NCBI GenBank assembly: GCA_020354085.1
Contig: CP070641.1
Location: 2,045,224-2,057,748, forward strand
DNA length: 12,525 nt
Direction: 5' to 3'
From: Pseudomonadota bacterium
Lineage (GTDB): Bacteria > Pseudomonadota > Gammaproteobacteria > Acidiferrobacterales > Sulfurifustaceae
A program made the translations under genes and the position numbers. The number at the start of each line of letters is the position of its first letter. Position 1 is the first letter of the stretch. Under the pieces are notes generated by a model. The model saw nothing but the letters and a program-made list of their open reading frames with translations, was not told the origin of the DNA and ran no database searches. Below, one piece after another: positions 1 through 7,040 of this stretch.

Positions 1-694
1 CCTCACCGCGCACCGAGCGTTGCATCTCAGTCACTTCTTCCGGACGCTCGTCGATGAGCAAAACGATCAGGTACACATCCGGGTGGTTGGCGGTAATCGA
101 GTGCGCAATGTTCTGCAGCATCACGGTCTTACCGGCTTTGGGGGGCGAGACGATAAGGCCGCGCTGCCCGCGGCCGATGGGCGCGATCATGTCGATCACG
201 CGCGCGGTCATGTTCTCGCTTGAGGCGTTGTCGCGTTCCAGCCGGAAGCGGTCCTGCGGATGTAGCGGCGTGAGGTTCTCGAACAGTATCTTGCTCTTGG
301 CCGCCTCCGGGTTCTCGAAATTAATGTCATCGACTTTGAGCAGGGCGAAATAACGCTCCGACTCCTTGGGCGGGCGGATATTGCCCTTGACGGTGTCACC
401 GGTACGGAGGTTGAAGCGGCGGATCTGCGAGGGTGAGACGTAAATATCATCCGGTCCCGCTAGGTACGAGGCGTCCGCCGATCGCAAGAAGCCAAAGCCG
501 TCTTGCAGGATCTCGACCACGCCTTCGCCCAGAATGTCCTCACCCTTCTTCGCCTGGGCCTTGAGGATCGCGAAGATCAGGTCCTGCTTGCGCATGCGCG
601 CGCCGCCCTCAACCTCGAGGGCCGCAGCCATTTCGGCAAGCTCTGTCGCAGGTTTGCGTTTGAGTTCAGTGAGGTTCATGACGTTGGGGCTCAT
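1..694 (-). CDS. rho: Transcription termination factor Rho (partial, C-terminal part beyond window)
   Basis: Rho is the hexameric RNA-dependent ATPase/translocase that ends transcription at Rho-dependent sites. About 231 N-terminal residues are visible; the rest lies beyond the left edge. The translation contains MNLTELK at the start, a cold-shock-type RNA-binding domain (ILQDGFGFLRSAD, then YVSPSQIRRFNLRTGD), and the ATP-binding Walker A PPKAGKT near residues 184-190, followed by LIVLLIDERPEEVTEMQRSV. All match the Rho family closely. I chose the ATG at 694 because GGTGAT, a six-base match to the Shine-Dalgarno complement, sits four bases upstream (699-704 on the plus strand); an in-frame ATG at 679 gives the more usual MNLTEL start and remains possible. 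It lies downstream of trxA on the same strand, as in E. coli. Confidence 0.96.
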   Translation of the reverse strand, partial: MSPNVMNLTELKRKPATELAEMAAALEVEGGARMRKQDLIFAILKAQAKKGEDILGEGVVEILQDGFGFLRSADASYLAGPDDIYVSPSQIRRFNLRTGDTVKGNIRPPKESERYFALLKVDDINFENPEAAKSKILFENLTPLHPQDRFRLERDNASSENMTARVIDMIAPIGRGQRGLIVSPPKAGKTVMLQNIAHSITANHPDVYLIVLLIDERPEEVTEMQRSVRGE

Positions 695-887
695 GGGGAT
701 CACCGGATTGAAACGGGCTGGAGGGGGCGGGCGGCACCCGCGCTGACTGCCCGAGAACTAGGGAAAGAGTCGGAACAACTAAGAACGAGAGGTCTTAGTC
801 GATTTCGCTGTTGTTAGTAAACATTATCACCGGTTTTGGGTGTCGTCTAGGTGGCGTTCAGGCGCAGACCAGCCCGCGGGCGGTCAC
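695..887 (-). promoter_or_regulatory. rho leader / trxA-rho intergenic region with stem-loop
   Basis: This 193-base gap between trxA and rho has no credible gene. On the minus strand it holds a stem of ACTAAGA with TCTTAGT (plus-strand arms 778-784 and 793-799, eight-base loop). An outer AACAAC/GTTGTT pairing (774-779 and 810-815) can extend or compete with it. GATAAT (plus 823-828) resembles a -10 box, but I see no good -35 at normal spacing. In E. coli the rho leader is the site of Rho autoregulation by Rho-dependent attenuation and encodes the short peptide rhoL; I cannot recognise a rhoL equivalent here. That this leader does the same job is inference from synteny. Confidence 0.4.
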
Positions 888-1214
888 CTACAGATTGCCA
901 TCGATGAAGGCAGACAGCTGAGACTTGGAAACGGCGCCGACCTTGGTGGCCTCGACGTTGCCGTTCTTGAACAGCATCAGGGTGGGGATGCCGCGAATTC
1001 CATACTTCGGCGGAGTTGCCGGGTTTTCGTCGATGTTGAGCTTGGCCACGGTGATCTTGCCAGTGTACTCCTGGGCGATCTCCTCTAGGACCGGGGCGAT
1101 CATCTTGCAGGGGCCACACCACTCCGCCCAATAGTCAACCAATACCGGACTAGCAGACTTGAGAACGATCTCTTCGAAGTTGTCATCCGTTACGTTGACG
1201 ATACCCTGTGCCAT
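888..1214 (-). CDS. trxA: Thioredoxin 1
   Basis: A 108-residue thioredoxin, the usual length for the family. It is a cytoplasmic dithiol-disulfide oxidoreductase that reduces protein disulfides and is itself reduced by thioredoxin reductase. The active site WCGPC is at residues 32-36 (DYWAEWCGPCKMIAP), the conserved Asp is at 27, and the cis-proline is in GIRGIPTLMLF at residue 77. The ATG at 1214 is preceded by GGAGG about 11 bases upstream, slightly long but the best start, and MAQGIVNVTDDNF is a complete N-terminus. It is followed by rho on the same strand and faces rhlB divergently, the conserved gammaproteobacterial order. Confidence 0.98.
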   Translation of the reverse strand: MAQGIVNVTDDNFEEIVLKSASPVLVDYWAEWCGPCKMIAPVLEEIAQEYTGKITVAKLNIDENPATPPKYGIRGIPTLMLFKNGNVEATKVGAVSKSQLSAFIDGNL

Positions 1215-1388
1215 AGGTTGCGGTGCCTCCGTCGTGAATTGGGAAAGGGCCGTGTGCCGGCTCTAGATGGGATCTGGCGAGAAGGCCCATATTTGAGCGA
1301 ATTGGCCTTGGTGATGCAAGCGCGTAGCAGGGCAGCGCACTTGACAAGTGTCCGACATGTCAAATCCTGTTATCCTTTATAAACTTAC
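1215..1388. promoter_or_regulatory. Divergent trxA / rhlB promoter region
   Basis: This 174-base non-coding region must carry the promoters of both trxA (leftward) and rhlB (rightward). For rhlB a consensus TTGACA lies at 1341-1346, with AATCCT (1363-1368, 16-base spacer, 3/6 match) as a weak -10; an alternative is the extended -10 TGTTATCCT (1368-1376). Either would give rhlB a very short leader with no Shine-Dalgarno sequence. For trxA, TTGCAT then TCAAAT on the minus strand (about 1313-1288) is a weak candidate. The TTGACA box is embedded in two palindromes listed separately. Promoter calls by eye are uncertain. Confidence 0.4.
1338..1361. repeat. Nested palindromes over the rhlB -35 box
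   Basis: CACTTGACAAGTG at 1338-1350 is a perfect 6+6 palindrome about a central A. GACATGTC at 1354-1361 is a perfect 8-bp palindrome. In addition TTGACA (1341-1346) is the inverse complement of TGTCAA (1358-1363). The first palindrome contains the whole candidate -35 hexamer of rhlB. The arrangement resembles an operator, but no regulator family is recognised from it. Confidence 0.45.
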
Positions 1389-2825
1389 ATGACAGCACAC
1401 CACCTCTCCGATACCCCCTTCTCAAGCCTGGGCCTCGCGGACGAACTACTCAGTGCGATCCGGGACACTGGCTTTGAGTTCTGTACACCGATCCAGGCCG
1501 AGGCCCTGCCCCATGCCCTGGCCGGCCGCGACGTAGCGGGCCAGGCGCAGACCGGCACCGGCAAGACAGCGGCGTTTCTCCTGGCCGCTTTTAGCCATCT
1601 GCTGAAGCATCCGGCGCCGGTAACGCGTAAGCCGACCTCGCCGCGCGCGGTAATGTTGGCGCCCACCCGCGAGCTCGCCGTTCAGATCCACAAGGATGCC
1701 GAGACCCTTGGCAAGAATACGGGTTTCACGCTGGGACTGGTATTCGGCGGTACCGGCTACGACAGCCAGCGGCGCATGCTTGAGGCCGGCGTCGATATTC
1801 TTATCGGTACCCCCGGGCGAATCATCGATTATTACAAGCAGCATGTGTTCGGGCTGGAGGCGGTGCAGGTGATGGTGCTCGACGAAGCTGATCGCATGTT
1901 TGATCTGGGTTTTATCCGCGACATCCGCTTCCTGCTGCGCCGCATGCCGGATCCGACCCAACGTCTCAACATGCTGTTCTCGGCCACCCTCGCCTATCGT
2001 GTCACCGAGCTCGCCTACGAGCACATGAACAACCCGCAGTTCGTGCAGATCGAACCGGATAAGCGCACCGCCGACAAGGTCGAGCAGGTGCTGTACCACA
2101 CCGCGATGGAGGAGAAGATCCCGCTGTTGATCGGGCTCCTGCGGCACATGGACCCGACGCGCAGCATGGTGTTCATCAACACCAAGGACATGGGTGAGCG
2201 GCTCGCGGTATGGGTGCGCGCCAACGGCTTGAATGCCGCGGTCTTGTCAGGTGACGTCCCGCAAACGCAGCGCCTACGGCTGTTGCAGGACTTCACCGAG
2301 GGCCGCCTGCCGATCCTGATCGCCACCGACGTGGCGGCGCGCGGGCTGCATGTGCCTGAGGTCTCGCACGTTTTCAATTTCGACCTGCCGCAAAACGCCG
2401 AAGACTACGTGCACCGCATCGGTCGCACGGCGCGCGCCGGCGCCTCCGGTGATGCCGTGAGCTTCGCCTGCGAAAAGTATGTTTTCGGCCTGCCCGATAT
2501 CGAGACCTATATCGGTCACAAGATTCCCACCGCCGCCGTCACACCCGAACTGTTGGCGACCCTCATCGAGCCTGCACCGGGCGATTTGCCCACGCGCGAG
2601 GACCGGCGGGGCCGCGAACGCGGCGGCCCTCGGCGTGGGCGGCCCGACGGGCCGCGGCCTCGCGGAGGGGAGGGGCGTTCCAGAAGCGCGGAACCACGCA
2701 AGGCCCAGTCGCCGCCACCGAGCGCAGAAGAACCGCCGCGGCTGCGGCGCGTCGAATCGGTGTCCCCTGCCCACAAGCCCGCCGTCGGGCGCCGCGTGCG
2801 ACCAGAGATCCCCGCCGTCGGCTGA
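1389..2825 (+). CDS. rhlB: DEAD-box ATP-dependent RNA helicase RhlB
   Basis: A 478-residue DEAD-box RNA helicase; RhlB unwinds structured RNA for the RNase E degradosome in enterobacteria. All motifs are present in order: Q motif (GFEFCTPIQ, residues 28-36), motif I AQTGTGKT (53-60), PTRELAVQI, TPGRIIDY, DEAD (165-168), SAT (198-200), ATDVAARGLHVPEV, and HRIGRTARAG (342-351). The core aligns closely with E. coli RhlB, including AGRDVAGQAQTGTGKT and RLNMLFSATLAYRV, and the divergent trxA-rho neighbour supports orthology. From about residue 400 the protein has a roughly 79-residue Arg/Gly/Pro-rich, likely disordered tail; E. coli RhlB has a much shorter basic tail. No Shine-Dalgarno precedes the ATG; the sequence before it is A/T-rich. 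Whether it binds RNase E here cannot be judged from this window. Confidence 0.93.
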   Translation: MTAHHLSDTPFSSLGLADELLSAIRDTGFEFCTPIQAEALPHALAGRDVAGQAQTGTGKTAAFLLAAFSHLLKHPAPVTRKPTSPRAVMLAPTRELAVQIHKDAETLGKNTGFTLGLVFGGTGYDSQRRMLEAGVDILIGTPGRIIDYYKQHVFGLEAVQVMVLDEADRMFDLGFIRDIRFLLRRMPDPTQRLNMLFSATLAYRVTELAYEHMNNPQFVQIEPDKRTADKVEQVLYHTAMEEKIPLLIGLLRHMDPTRSMVFINTKDMGERLAVWVRANGLNAAVLSGDVPQTQRLRLLQDFTEGRLPILIATDVAARGLHVPEVSHVFNFDLPQNAEDYVHRIGRTARAGASGDAVSFACEKYVFGLPDIETYIGHKIPTAAVTPELLATLIEPAPGDLPTREDRRGRERGGPRRGRPDGPRPRGGEGRSRSAEPRKAQSPPPSAEEPPRLRRVESVSPAHKPAVGRRVRPEIPAVG

Positions 2826-2832
2826 GCCGAGT

Positions 2833-2928
2833 ATGATACGGGCAGAGCCGCCGTCGACCGCGACAGGCTCGCAGAGCTGCGCAATCAATTGACGACTACC
2901 GGAGGAGCTCGACAATGGCCCGTATCAT
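2833..2928 (+). promoter_or_regulatory. Possible structured 5' leader of mtnD (11-bp inverted repeat, branched fold)
   Basis: ATGATACGGGC (2833-2843) is the exact inverse complement of GCCCGTATCAT (2918-2928), whose first base directly follows the mtnD ATG. Between the arms are a hairpin GAGCC/GGCTC (2845-2849 and 2866-2870) with an inner GTCG/CGAC stem (2853-2856 and 2861-2864), and a GAGCT/AGCTC pairing (2874-2878 and 2906-2910) next to the Shine-Dalgarno GGAGG (2901-2905). In RNA these could make a three-way junction closing over the start site. One 11-bp pair within about 100 bases is not very improbable by chance in a window this size, so function is a hypothesis. Confidence 0.3.
2901..2907 (+). 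promoter_or_regulatory. Ribosome binding site of mtnD
   Basis: GGAGGAG lies seven bases before the ATG at 2915, a near-ideal Shine-Dalgarno sequence that fixes the mtnD start. It is much stronger than those of rhlB or mtnB. Confidence 0.8.
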
Positions 2929-3472
2929 CGAACCCAGCGGCAAAGAGATTCGTGATCTGCCCGCCATCCAGGCGCGCCTCGCCAAGATCGGTATCGCGCT
3001 CAAGAGCTGGCCAGCGCCGAGCAGTGCGCGCGCCAAGGAGTTGCTCGAGAAGAAAGCACTCATGGACGCGGAGAAGGAGGAGTTGCTCAAGTTGGTCGAC
3101 AATCGCTTCGAGGAGCTCAAGCGCGACAAGGGCTACCAGACGCGCGATTTGGTGGTGATCCACGAGGACATCCCCGGGCTTGCTGACATGCTCGCCAAGT
3201 TCGACAAGATTCACACGCATTCTGACGACGAGGTGCGCTATATCCTTGCCGGCAGCGGCTACTTCGGTTTCGTCGAACCCGGAGGCGAGCAATTCATGCT
3301 CGAGGTGGGCGCGGGTGATTATATTAACGTGCCGGCCAACAGCGAGCATTGGTTCGAGATGCGCGACTGCACGCGCTGCAAGGCGGTGCGCTACTTCATC
3401 GACACCAGCGGCTGGACGCCGCACTATACGGGACGCACGCGCGCCTTCGAGGAATCGAGCGCGGTCGCCTGA
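2915..3472 (+). CDS. mtnD: Acireductone dioxygenase (methionine salvage)
   Basis: A 185-residue cupin. ARD oxidises the acireductone 1,2-dihydroxy-3-keto-5-methylthiopentene. With Fe2+ the family yields the methionine precursor 2-keto-4-methylthiobutyrate and formate; with Ni2+ it makes methylthiopropionate, formate and CO. The metal site is visible: His100, His102 and Glu106 in KIHTHSDDEVRYIL, and His145 in NSEHWFEM. The C-terminus has the family's FIDTSGWTPHYTG. Length is typical. A strong GGAGGAG precedes the ATG. It is followed by mtnB after 8 bases, so the two are almost certainly co-transcribed. Which metal is used cannot be read from the sequence. The upstream inverted repeat overlaps codons 2-5. 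Confidence 0.95.
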   Translation: MARIIEPSGKEIRDLPAIQARLAKIGIALKSWPAPSSARAKELLEKKALMDAEKEELLKLVDNRFEELKRDKGYQTRDLVVIHEDIPGLADMLAKFDKIHTHSDDEVRYILAGSGYFGFVEPGGEQFMLEVGAGDYINVPANSEHWFEMRDCTRCKAVRYFIDTSGWTPHYTGRTRAFEESSAVA

Positions 3473-3480
3473 ACCGCGCG

Positions 3481-4110
3481 ATGGCAAGCACCTTGGACGA
3501 TGTGCCGGCGCGCACGGCGCTGGTCGAAGTCGCAAGCGATTTTCACGCCCGTGGCTGGATGGCCGGCACCGCCGGAAACTTGAGCGCGCGCGCCGATGCC
3601 GAGCATTTCTGGATTACGGCAAGCGGCAAGCCGAAGGGCCGTCTCGACGAAAACGATTTCTTATTGGTGCGCGTGCGCGACGGGCAAGTCACAGAAAAGC
3701 GCCGCCCAACCAACCAGCCCTCCGCCGAGACCTCAATCCACGCTGTGCTGTATCGCCGGTTTCCGCAAGCGCGCGCGGCGCTTCATGGCCACAGCGTCGA
3801 GGCAGTGCTCGCCGCCGCGCGTGCGAAGAAGGGCGCAAAGTCACTGCCGCTGCCGCCCATCGAGATGATCAAGGGCTTTGACATCTGGCAGCAGAACCCC
3901 AAGGTCGAGTTACCGCTGTTCGTGAATCACCTCGACGTCGCGAAGATCGCGAAGGATATCGAGGCGCGTTTCAAAAAGGCGCAACCCGCGCTGACCGCGC
4001 TGATGGTGCGCGACCACGGGCCAACGGTATGGGGCCGCGGCCTGCAAGAGGCCTACAATCGTTTTGAGATTCTCGACTTTCTTTTGCGTTTTCTCGCACG
4101 CGGTCGCTAA
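3481..4110 (+). CDS. mtnB: Methylthioribulose-1-phosphate dehydratase
   Basis: A 209-residue class II aldolase/adducin-family protein that dehydrates 5-methylthioribulose-1-phosphate to 2,3-diketo-5-methylthiopentyl-1-phosphate in methionine salvage. Visible hallmarks are GWMAGTAGNLSAR near the N-terminus (phosphate/substrate binding), PSAETSIHAVLYRRFPQA, and the Zn ligands His102 and His104 in ALHGHSVEA with a third His179 in VRDHGPTVWG. I chose the ATG at 3481, eight bases after the mtnD stop; an upstream in-frame ATG at 3349 lies inside mtnD and would add a non-homologous extension. The Shine-Dalgarno is weak, so coupling to mtnD translation is likely. The stop TAA overlaps the stop of the convergent GNAT gene. 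The enzymes for the flanking steps (MtnA, MtnC) are not in the window. Confidence 0.93.
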   Translation: MASTLDDVPARTALVEVASDFHARGWMAGTAGNLSARADAEHFWITASGKPKGRLDENDFLLVRVRDGQVTEKRRPTNQPSAETSIHAVLYRRFPQARAALHGHSVEAVLAAARAKKGAKSLPLPPIEMIKGFDIWQQNPKVELPLFVNHLDVAKIAKDIEARFKKAQPALTALMVRDHGPTVWGRGLQEAYNRFEILDFLLRFLARGR

Positions 4111-4544
4111 GGGCGTTGCGCGCCGAGCATGAGTCGCATGCGCTGGTGCGGAATGCCGGCTTCGATATACACCTCGCCTTCGGCACGAAACCCAGCCGAC
4201 CGGTAGAACGTGACGGCACTCGTTTGCGCTGACAGCAGCACCTCGGCATGCCCGCGTTCACGTGCTGCGCGCAGCAGTTCCCCGAGCAAGGCGCGACCGA
4301 CCCCCCGCCCGCGCCAAGCGGCGAGCACAGCCATGCGACCGATACGGCCGCTTGGCAATAGACGTCCCGTGCCAATGGCGTTCGCTTCATCATCGAGCGC
4401 GAGCACGTGCAGGGCCTCTTCGTCCGCGCCATCCCATTCAAGTGTTGCTGGGACGTACTGCTCGCGCACGAACACCGCCTCGCGCACGGCGCGGAGCGAG
4501 CGCTCGTCTTCCCGCCAGCTCGCACGCTGAACGCGAAAGGTCAT
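4107..4544 (-). CDS. GNAT-family N-acetyltransferase
   Basis: A 145-residue single-domain GNAT protein, which transfers acetyl from acetyl-CoA to an amine; the substrate is unknown. The acetyl-CoA pyrophosphate loop is RGRGVGRALL (residues 78-87), preceded by the strand GRIGRMAVLAAW. FYRSAGF (113-119) carries the usual tyrosine. The end, EGEVYIEAGIPHQRMRL, resembles the ElaA/YjcF-like GNAT subgroup. I chose the ATG at 4544, 17 bases after the upstream hydrolase stop; a TTG at 4565 would add seven residues and overlap that gene. It is probably the second gene of an operon with the hydrolase. Its stop TAG shares bases with the mtnB stop. Confidence 0.85.
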   Translation of the reverse strand: MTFRVQRASWREDERSLRAVREAVFVREQYVPATLEWDGADEEALHVLALDDEANAIGTGRLLPSGRIGRMAVLAAWRGRGVGRALLGELLRAARERGHAEVLLSAQTSAVTFYRSAGFRAEGEVYIEAGIPHQRMRLMLGAQRP

Positions 4545-4561
4545 GTCAGCGCGCGGCCTGT

Positions 4562-5347
4562 TCAAAGGGAATTTGATTTGATAAAGGCCGCGATCGCACC
4601 CACCACCTCAGCTTCGATGCCCAGAAAGCCGTGCTGGCTTGTGGCGCCGCACGGTTTGGATTTCGGCGGCTTGCCGCCGGAAAAAGTCTGAATTTCCACC
4701 TTAGGTGCATTCTTGAGGCCTTTCTTGATGCGCTCGGCGCCGCTTGGCGGCGTCACACGGCAACCGTCGTCCTTGTGCACGACGACCAGCACCGGCGTCT
4801 TGATCCGGTCGAGCGCCATTTCGGTTACCGCGACCCCATCGCTGTTCGGTTCTGTCACGGACGAGGTGAGTACCAAGCCGGCGACGGGGGCGGTAGCGCG
4901 GATTGCGACGTTGGTTGCGGACTCCGTGCCGCGGCTGGTACCAACCAACCACACCGGGACGTTCGCCTCTTTCTTGATATGAGCGATGACGACGTCGATG
5001 TCCTGGGCGTGCTCGGTGCTGGCGCGAAAGCCGCCCAGCATCCCGCGCTCGCCAGCATGATCCGACGGTGCATCGACTGTCACCACCACGAAACCGTGAT
5101 CGGCGAATTTTTCGCGGCTACGAACCAGAAAGTTACCTTTTCCTGAAACGAGGGACGTGCCGTCAAGCTTGAGAGTGCCAGGCCCACCGGCGAACAGCAC
5201 CACCGCGGCCACCGGTTTGTCGGGGCGAATAACGAGCGCTTTTTGTACAACATCGGGTCGGGTATTGAGCGCGATGGCGCTTTCTGCGTAGGCGTTAACT
5301 GAAACCAGTAGTAACGCGATGAGCCAGACTGGACGACAAATCCGCAT
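4562..5347 (-). CDS. Exported alpha/beta hydrolase-like protein
   Basis: A 261-residue protein with a clear signal peptide: basic MRICR, hydrophobic core WLIALLLVSVNA, and likely cleavage after AYA near residue 21. It is therefore predicted periplasmic. The alpha/beta hydrolase fold is suggested by VVLFAGGPG (oxyanion region), the nucleophile elbow WLVGTSRGTES with Ser138 in GTSRG, an acid candidate Asp193/Asp194 in VVHKDDGC, and His239 in SQHGF. Cys196 and Cys233 in the C-terminal part could form a disulfide. The ATG at 5347 has AGAGGA seven bases upstream; the frame stays open to 5722 but that extension would overlap the divergent NfeD gene and lacks a signal peptide. Substrate unknown. GNAT follows by 17 bases. 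Confidence 0.8.
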   Translation of the reverse strand: MRICRPVWLIALLLVSVNAYAESAIALNTRPDVVQKALVIRPDKPVAAVVLFAGGPGTLKLDGTSLVSGKGNFLVRSREKFADHGFVVVTVDAPSDHAGERGMLGGFRASTEHAQDIDVVIAHIKKEANVPVWLVGTSRGTESATNVAIRATAPVAGLVLTSSVTEPNSDGVAVTEMALDRIKTPVLVVVHKDDGCRVTPPSGAERIKKGLKNAPKVEIQTFSGGKPPKSKPCGATSQHGFLGIEAEVVGAIAAFIKSNSL

Positions 5348-5597
5348 AGATTGTCCTCTCGCTTGGGAAAGAAGTCCGTTGGTTGATCGCCTGGTCGGCG
5401 CGCACAGACAGCTCGCCGTCGCGCCCAAGCATACGCGCAAATTCGGCACGCTTGCATCGCAGGTCCTGACCGTGGCCACAGCGGACAAGTGTGGTTCACG
5501 GAACTCGCCATTGATACAAAGGGATAAGCGAGATGGCGGATATCCGGTAGCCCAGTAGCGCCACGCAGCTGCTCGCGATCTCTGGTATCGTGTAGCG

Positions 5598-7025
5598 ATG
5601 CGCGTGTTACGAATTTCGTTTTTTGTTGCGCTTCTCGGCTGGCCGTTCCTGATTGCGGGCAAGACCGACCCGGCGCCCAGCGGTACCGGCGCGGCGCCCG
5701 GCAAGATCGTCCAGCTCAGCATCGCAGGACCGATCGGTCCGGCGACGGCAGACTACATCGGTCGCGGGCTCAAGAAGGCGCAGGCCGCCAACGCGGCACT
5801 GGTGATCCTGCGCGTCGATACGCCCGGCGGTCTCGACACCGCGATGCGTCAGATTGTGCAAGACATCCTGGGCTCGCCGGTCCCGGTGGCCACCTTCGTC
5901 GCGCCGAGCGGCGCACGCGCCGCCAGCGCCGGTACCTATATCCTGTACGCCTCACATATCGCGGTCATGGCGCCGGGAACCAATCTCGGCGCGGCCACGC
6001 CGGTGCGCATGGCCCCGCCGGTAGGGGAGCCCGGCGCGCCGCAGAAACCTGCGCCCAAAGACGAGAAGGACAAGGAGCCGAAGGAAGCAAAGCCGGCCAA
6101 ACCCGATATGGATCAAAAGGCATTGAACGATGCCATCGCCTATATCCGCGGGCTCGCCCAGGCGCGCGGACGAAACGTCGAGTGGGCGGAAAAAGCGGTC
6201 CGGGAAGCCGCCTCCCTTCCAGCCGAGGAAGCGGTCAAGTTGAACGTCGCTGATCTGATCGCTACCGACACGGCCGATCTGCTCAAGAAACTAGATGGCC
6301 GCAAAGTGACACTCGATGGCCGCACCATCACGCTCGCGACCAAAGGGCTCGAGGTCACGAGTATCGATCCCGATTGGCGCAGCCGTCTGTTATCGGTCAT
6401 CACCGATCCCAATATCGCCTATCTCTTGATGCTGGCCGGCATTTACGGCCTGTTCTTTGAGCTGTGGAATCCGGGCTATGTCTTCCCCGGCGTGCTCGGC
6501 GGCATCTGCCTGCTGCTCGCGCTTTACGCCTTCCAGGTCTTGCCCATCAGCTACGCCGGCCTGGGATTGATACTGCTCGGCATCGCCTTCATGGTGGCGG
6601 AGGCATTCGCGCCCAGTTTCGGCGCGCTCGGCATTGGCGGCGTCATTGCCTTCGCGGTCGGGTCCATTATTCTCATGGACACCGAGGTGGAGGGATACCG
6701 AATCGCCTGGCCGTTGGTCGCAACTGTCACGGCAACCAGCGCGCTGTTCTTCATCGGTGTGGTGATGATGGCGCTACGCGCACGTAAACGCCAGGTGGTC
6801 AGCGGTGCCGAGGAAATGGTAGGTATGGTGGGCGAGGCGCTTGAGACCTTTGCGATGGACGCCAGCAGTCGCTACCGTGGGCGCGTGCGTGTGCACAGCG
6901 AAGAGTGGCAGGCGCGCGCCGCTCGTGCCATCGCACACGGTCAAACGGTGCGGGTCTTGTCAATGCAGGGACTGATTCTGGAAGTGGAGCCGCACGCGGT
7001 CGGCGGCAACCAAGCAAAAACTTAA
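5598..7025 (+). CDS. NfeD-family membrane serine protease (ClpP class, stomatin operon partner)
   Basis: A 475-residue full-length NfeD protein of the 1510-N type. An N-terminal signal sequence (residues 1-21) leads into a ClpP-like protease domain with DTPGGLDTAM (74-83) and the nucleophile Ser110 in GARAASAGTY; Lys174 in MDQKALNDAI is the likely general base of the Ser-Lys dyad. About five membrane segments follow (roughly 272-290, 296-314, 318-338, 342-361, 370-393), then a soluble OB-like NfeD domain (398-465). A Lys/Glu/Pro-rich insert at about 142-171 precedes the candidate Lys. In archaeal Pyrococcus the homologue cleaves the C-terminus of its operon-partner stomatin; the same gene pair is present here, 15 bases apart. 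No good Shine-Dalgarno precedes the ATG. Confidence 0.92.
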   Translation: MRVLRISFFVALLGWPFLIAGKTDPAPSGTGAAPGKIVQLSIAGPIGPATADYIGRGLKKAQAANAALVILRVDTPGGLDTAMRQIVQDILGSPVPVATFVAPSGARAASAGTYILYASHIAVMAPGTNLGAATPVRMAPPVGEPGAPQKPAPKDEKDKEPKEAKPAKPDMDQKALNDAIAYIRGLAQARGRNVEWAEKAVREAASLPAEEAVKLNVADLIATDTADLLKKLDGRKVTLDGRTITLATKGLEVTSIDPDWRSRLLSVITDPNIAYLLMLAGIYGLFFELWNPGYVFPGVLGGICLLLALYAFQVLPISYAGLGLILLGIAFMVAEAFAPSFGALGIGGVIAFAVGSIILMDTEVEGYRIAWPLVATVTATSALFFIGVVMMALRARKRQVVSGAEEMVGMVGEALETFAMDASSRYRGRVRVHSEEWQARAARAIAHGQTVRVLSMQGLILEVEPHAVGGNQAKT

Positions 7026-7040
7026 CGCGGAGAGTCAACC

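Noticed and set aside
1446..2147. 233-codon open frame on the minus strand inside rhlB
   Set aside because: It lies antisense to a helicase whose motifs all read in the plus frame; long antisense frames are expected in this high-GC DNA and the translation shows no domain.
2274..2915. 213-codon minus-strand frame over the end of rhlB
   Set aside because: Low-complexity Arg/Gly product mirroring the rhlB tail; no motif, no start signals.
2885..3535. 216-codon minus-strand frame opposite mtnD
   Set aside because: mtnD carries the complete acireductone dioxygenase metal site in the plus frame; the antisense product has no recognisable feature.
3180..3881. 233-codon plus-strand frame overlapping mtnD and mtnB
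   Set aside because: Out of frame with both recognised enzymes and of biased Arg/Ala composition; a shadow.
5348..5722. Possible 125-residue N-terminal extension of the alpha/beta hydrolase
   Set aside because: The internal ATG at 5347 gives a clean signal peptide with a Shine-Dalgarno sequence; the extension would run into the divergent NfeD gene.
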